NCBI GenBank assembly: GCA_019747875.1
Contig: JAIEQI010000078.1
Location: 20,515-84,514 of the forward strand
DNA from: Candidatus Obscuribacterales bacterium
Lineage (GTDB): Bacteria > Cyanobacteriota > Vampirovibrionia > Obscuribacterales > Obscuribacteraceae
Direction of reading: 5' to 3'
DNA length: 64,000 bases
Shown here: piece after piece, positions 62,162-64,000 of the stretch
How positions within the stretch are numbered: position 1 is the stretch's first letter
How the letters are laid out: the number at the start of each line of letters is the position of its first letter
The notes under the pieces: model-generated
What the model was told of the DNA's origin: nothing
Databases searched by the model: none
The model's input: only the letters and a program-made list of their open reading frames with translations
Position numbers and translations under genes: made by a program

Positions 62162-62896
62162 ATGCACTCCGAAAACAACTCAATCAAGAAAAGAGTAGCA
62201 ATCCTTCAATCGAGTTACATTCCCTGGAAAGGCTATTTTGACCAAATCAACTCAGTTGACGAATTCGTGCTATATGATTGCGCTCAATATACAAAACGCG
62301 ATTGGCGAAATCGCAATAAGATTAAGACGTCCAGAGGTCTGGTATGGTTGACCATCCCAGTTGAAGTGAAGGGAAAATTCAACCAGACAATCGAGGATAC
62401 TTTAGTTGCCGATCAGAGCTGGGCTGAATCCCATTTCAAAACACTGGTTCATAACTATTCCAGTACCAGGTATTTTGCCTTATACAAAGCAGAGCTTGAA
62501 GAGCTGTATGAGAAGGCTGCGTCCATGAAGCAATTGAGCCAAATCAACTTTCTGTTTCTACAGAAAATTTGCGGTTGGCTCCGTATACAGACGCCGCTAC
62601 GCTGGTCTAACGAATTCAAACTGCAAGATGGAAAGACGGAAAGATTGCTTGGCATATGCAGAGACCTGAATGCAACACTATACCTTTCAGGACCAGCAGC
62701 AAAGGATTACCTTCAAGAAGATCTTTTCAGCAATCATGGCATAGAGGTAGCATGGGCGGACTATTCAAATTACCCAGTTTATTCTCAAGCTCATCCTCCA
62801 TTCGAGCATGGGGTAAGTGTTTTAGATTTGCTCTTTAATGAGGGTCCAAACGCGGTCAACTTTATGAAGTCGTACACTAGAGTTTCCGAAGTTTAG
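62162..62896 (+). CDS. WbqC-like family protein
   Basis: A 244-residue cytoplasmic protein matching the WbqC family found in O-antigen clusters. The N-terminus is RVAILQSSYIPWKGYFDQIN, with DEFVLYDCAQYTKRDWRNRN, WLTIPVEVKGKFNQTIEDT and the C-terminal NYPVYSQAHPPFEHGVSVLDLLFN. The family's biochemical role is poorly established, with involvement in transfer or maturation of amino-deoxysugars suggested by neighbours. It overlaps by 20 bp, tail to tail, the acyltransferase gene on the other strand. With the WecE-like aminotransferase beyond, it suggests a 4-amino-4,6-dideoxyhexose branch. Confidence 0.9.
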   Translation: MHSENNSIKKRVAILQSSYIPWKGYFDQINSVDEFVLYDCAQYTKRDWRNRNKIKTSRGLVWLTIPVEVKGKFNQTIEDTLVADQSWAESHFKTLVHNYSSTRYFALYKAELEELYEKAASMKQLSQINFLFLQKICGWLRIQTPLRWSNEFKLQDGKTERLLGICRDLNATLYLSGPAAKDYLQEDLFSNHGIEVAWADYSNYPVYSQAHPPFEHGVSVLDLLFNEGPNAVNFMKSYTRVSEV

Positions 62897-63542
62897 AACT
62901 CGGAATGTTAGATCGTTCAGATGCCTTTGTAATATAAACGCCTTCACTCTCAATACTGGCACTAATCCATGCGCCAGCCCCAATTACGCAACGCTCGCCT
63001 ATCGAAATATGATCGCGCAGGGTAGCGTTCACACCGATGAAACTCCCCTGGCCAACGGTCACTCCACCGGACACGACGACTTGAGAGGTAATGAAACAAT
63101 CTTCTTCGATAACTGTATGATGCCCAATGTGTGTACCGCTCCAAATGGTTACATTATTGCGAATCTGTGCGAATGGTTGCACGACTACGTTCTCTAGAAT
63201 GAAGCCGTTGTGTCCTATTTGATTTCTGTCCCAAACAGATGCTTTCGAACTTACGTAAGTGGCCAGACTATAACCTTTTTCTACCGACTGATTGCATTTA
63301 GCACGGCGAAGCTGATTGAGCTGGGTATAGCTCAAAGCCACGAACATTGAGTGCGTGTCTGGAGAGAAGTGATCTTGAACTTGTTCGAAGGGTACTTGCG
63401 GCAACCCGAACAAGTCTTCGCCCGTGATGAACTCATTGTCCACAGTAAAAGCGACAGGTCTAAACTGCGAATCTTTGGAAAAATAAAACAGAGCTAGCTC
63501 CGCGATATCTTTGTTTCCGAAAATTACAAGATCCTTTTGCAC
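62877..63542 (-). CDS. NeuD/PglD/VioB-like sugar acyltransferase
   Basis: Two-domain acyltransferase of about 221 residues: an N-terminal Rossmann-like part (KDLVIFGNKDIAELALFYF) and a C-terminal left-handed beta-helix (ILENVVVQPFAQIRNNVTIW, THIGHHTVIEEDCFI, VVVSGGVTVGQGSFIG, ISIGERCVIGAGAWI). I set the start at the GTG at 63542, seven bases after GAGGAG and right at the first strand; the frame runs upstream to 63599 inside the next gene. It lies 13 bp downstream of a WecE-like aminotransferase and likely N-acylates that enzyme's 4-amino sugar, as VioB or PglD do. Its 3' end overlaps the WbqC-like gene. Confidence 0.85.
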   Translation of the reverse strand: MQKDLVIFGNKDIAELALFYFSKDSQFRPVAFTVDNEFITGEDLFGLPQVPFEQVQDHFSPDTHSMFVALSYTQLNQLRRAKCNQSVEKGYSLATYVSSKASVWDRNQIGHNGFILENVVVQPFAQIRNNVTIWSGTHIGHHTVIEEDCFITSQVVVSGGVTVGQGSFIGVNATLRDHISIGERCVIGAGAWISASIESEGVYITKASERSNIPSSKLRKL

Positions 63543-63555
63543 GGGTACGCTCCTC

Positions 63556-64000
63556 TTACTTAGTATGCCGAATGAACTCAATAACTTTCTCGGCCACAAA
63601 TTGCACCTGATCGTCAGTCAAACCAGTCCACAAAGGAAGCCGAACTAACCGTTCTGAGGCCTCGTCAGTAGTTTGAAGCGACGAGGCGATACGTCCAAAT
63701 TTCCTTCCAGCCGGTGCAGAATGAAGCGGAACATAATGAAACACACTGCTAATCCCATGAGACTTAAGGAAATCGATACAGCGAGTTCGCTGATCTAAAC
63801 TATTCAATAGAAGGTAGTACAAATGAGCATTATGCGTGCAATCGCTCGGAACATGTGGACGTTTTACCCTTTCACGTTTCTCTTCAGATTCTAAAGCTTC
63901 GTGGTACGTGTTCCACACTCTCATGCGTGAACTTGCAATTTCCGCGAACTCTTCAAAATGAGACCATAGAACTGCCGATTGAAATTCACTTGGTAGATAT
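63556..64000 (-). CDS. wecE: WecE-like dTDP-4-amino-4,6-dideoxyhexose aminotransferase (N-terminus outside window)
   Basis: Only the C-terminal ~147 residues are present; the frame is open to the window edge. The visible sequence follows the WecE/RffA pattern closely: YLPSEFQSAVLWSHFEEF, WNTYHEALE, DCTHNAHLYYLLL, the HGISSVFHYVPLHSAPAG active-site region and RLVRLPLWTGLTDDQV. In WecE this enzyme makes dTDP-4-amino-4,6-dideoxy-galactose (Fuc4N) from the 4-keto sugar. It is followed by an acyltransferase 13 bp downstream that could make the N-acyl form. The substrate is inferred from similarity; the lysine is not in the window. Confidence 0.85.
   Translation of the reverse strand, partial: YLPSEFQSAVLWSHFEEFAEIASSRMRVWNTYHEALESEEKRERVKRPHVPSDCTHNAHLYYLLLNSLDQRTRCIDFLKSHGISSVFHYVPLHSAPAGRKFGRIASSLQTTDEASERLVRLPLWTGLTDDQVQFVAEKVIEFIRHTK

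Overview
This window is one large surface-glycan locus. It holds about 35 protein genes for making, decorating and exporting an exopolysaccharide, capsule or O-antigen, and it ends in a single 16.9-kb gene for a giant secreted glycine-rich repeat protein. I saw no rRNA, tRNA, transposase or CRISPR array. The cell is a bacterium: there are Shine-Dalgarno sites, coupled stop/start overlaps and many TTG/GTG starts. It probably has two membranes, given AlgX/AlgI-type acetylation and WecE/WbpA-type pathways. Gene content and style, with repeated MBOAT/SGNH pairs and giant beta-strand-repeat proteins, recall Obscuribacter-like Melainabacteria (Cyanobacteriota). That placement is a guess and cannot be proven from 64 kb.

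Layout. 1-2830 (minus): a WbpE/WbpD/WbpB-like set plus a NeuD-like acyltransferase, pointing to UDP-2,3-diacetamido-hexuronic acid. 2965-5290 (plus): a second DegT aminotransferase and a GT2 transferase. 5349-8056 (minus): first MBOAT+SGNH acylation cassette. 8500-12045 (plus): aminotransferase, DPM1-like transferase, NeuD-like acyltransferase and methyltransferase in a tight operon. 12098-15440 and 17243-19989 (minus): second and third MBOAT+SGNH cassettes, flanking an SGNH-like gene and a decayed nucleotidyltransferase-domain gene. 20163-21323: an acyltransferase-3. 21504-28456 (minus): a five-gene nucleotide-sugar operon (WbpA-like dehydrogenase, SDR, C-methyltransferase, sugar-1-P nucleotidyltransferase, GT-C). 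28726-33095 (minus): MBOAT, AlgX/AlgJ-like protein and a fourth SGNH paralogue. 33360-43173: YfhO-like and GT-C membrane proteins, a two-gene split Rieske oxygenase, and another acyltransferase-3. 43508-60403: the giant protein. 60443-64000: GT-C, WbqC-like protein, an acyltransferase and a partial WecE-like aminotransferase.

Together the genes suggest cytoplasmic synthesis of amino and branched sugars, lipid-linked transfer by GT-C enzymes, and heavy O-acylation at the membrane or periplasm (four MBOATs, five SGNH/AlgX partners, two acyltransferase-3). The giant repeat protein is a plausible protein component of the same matrix. The least conventional elements are the split Rieske oxygenase, the four SGNH paralogues with a shared WLREHSHIWG-like motif (two lack the usual acid), and the giant protein, whose ~60-residue units are themselves arranged in ~660-residue super-repeats.
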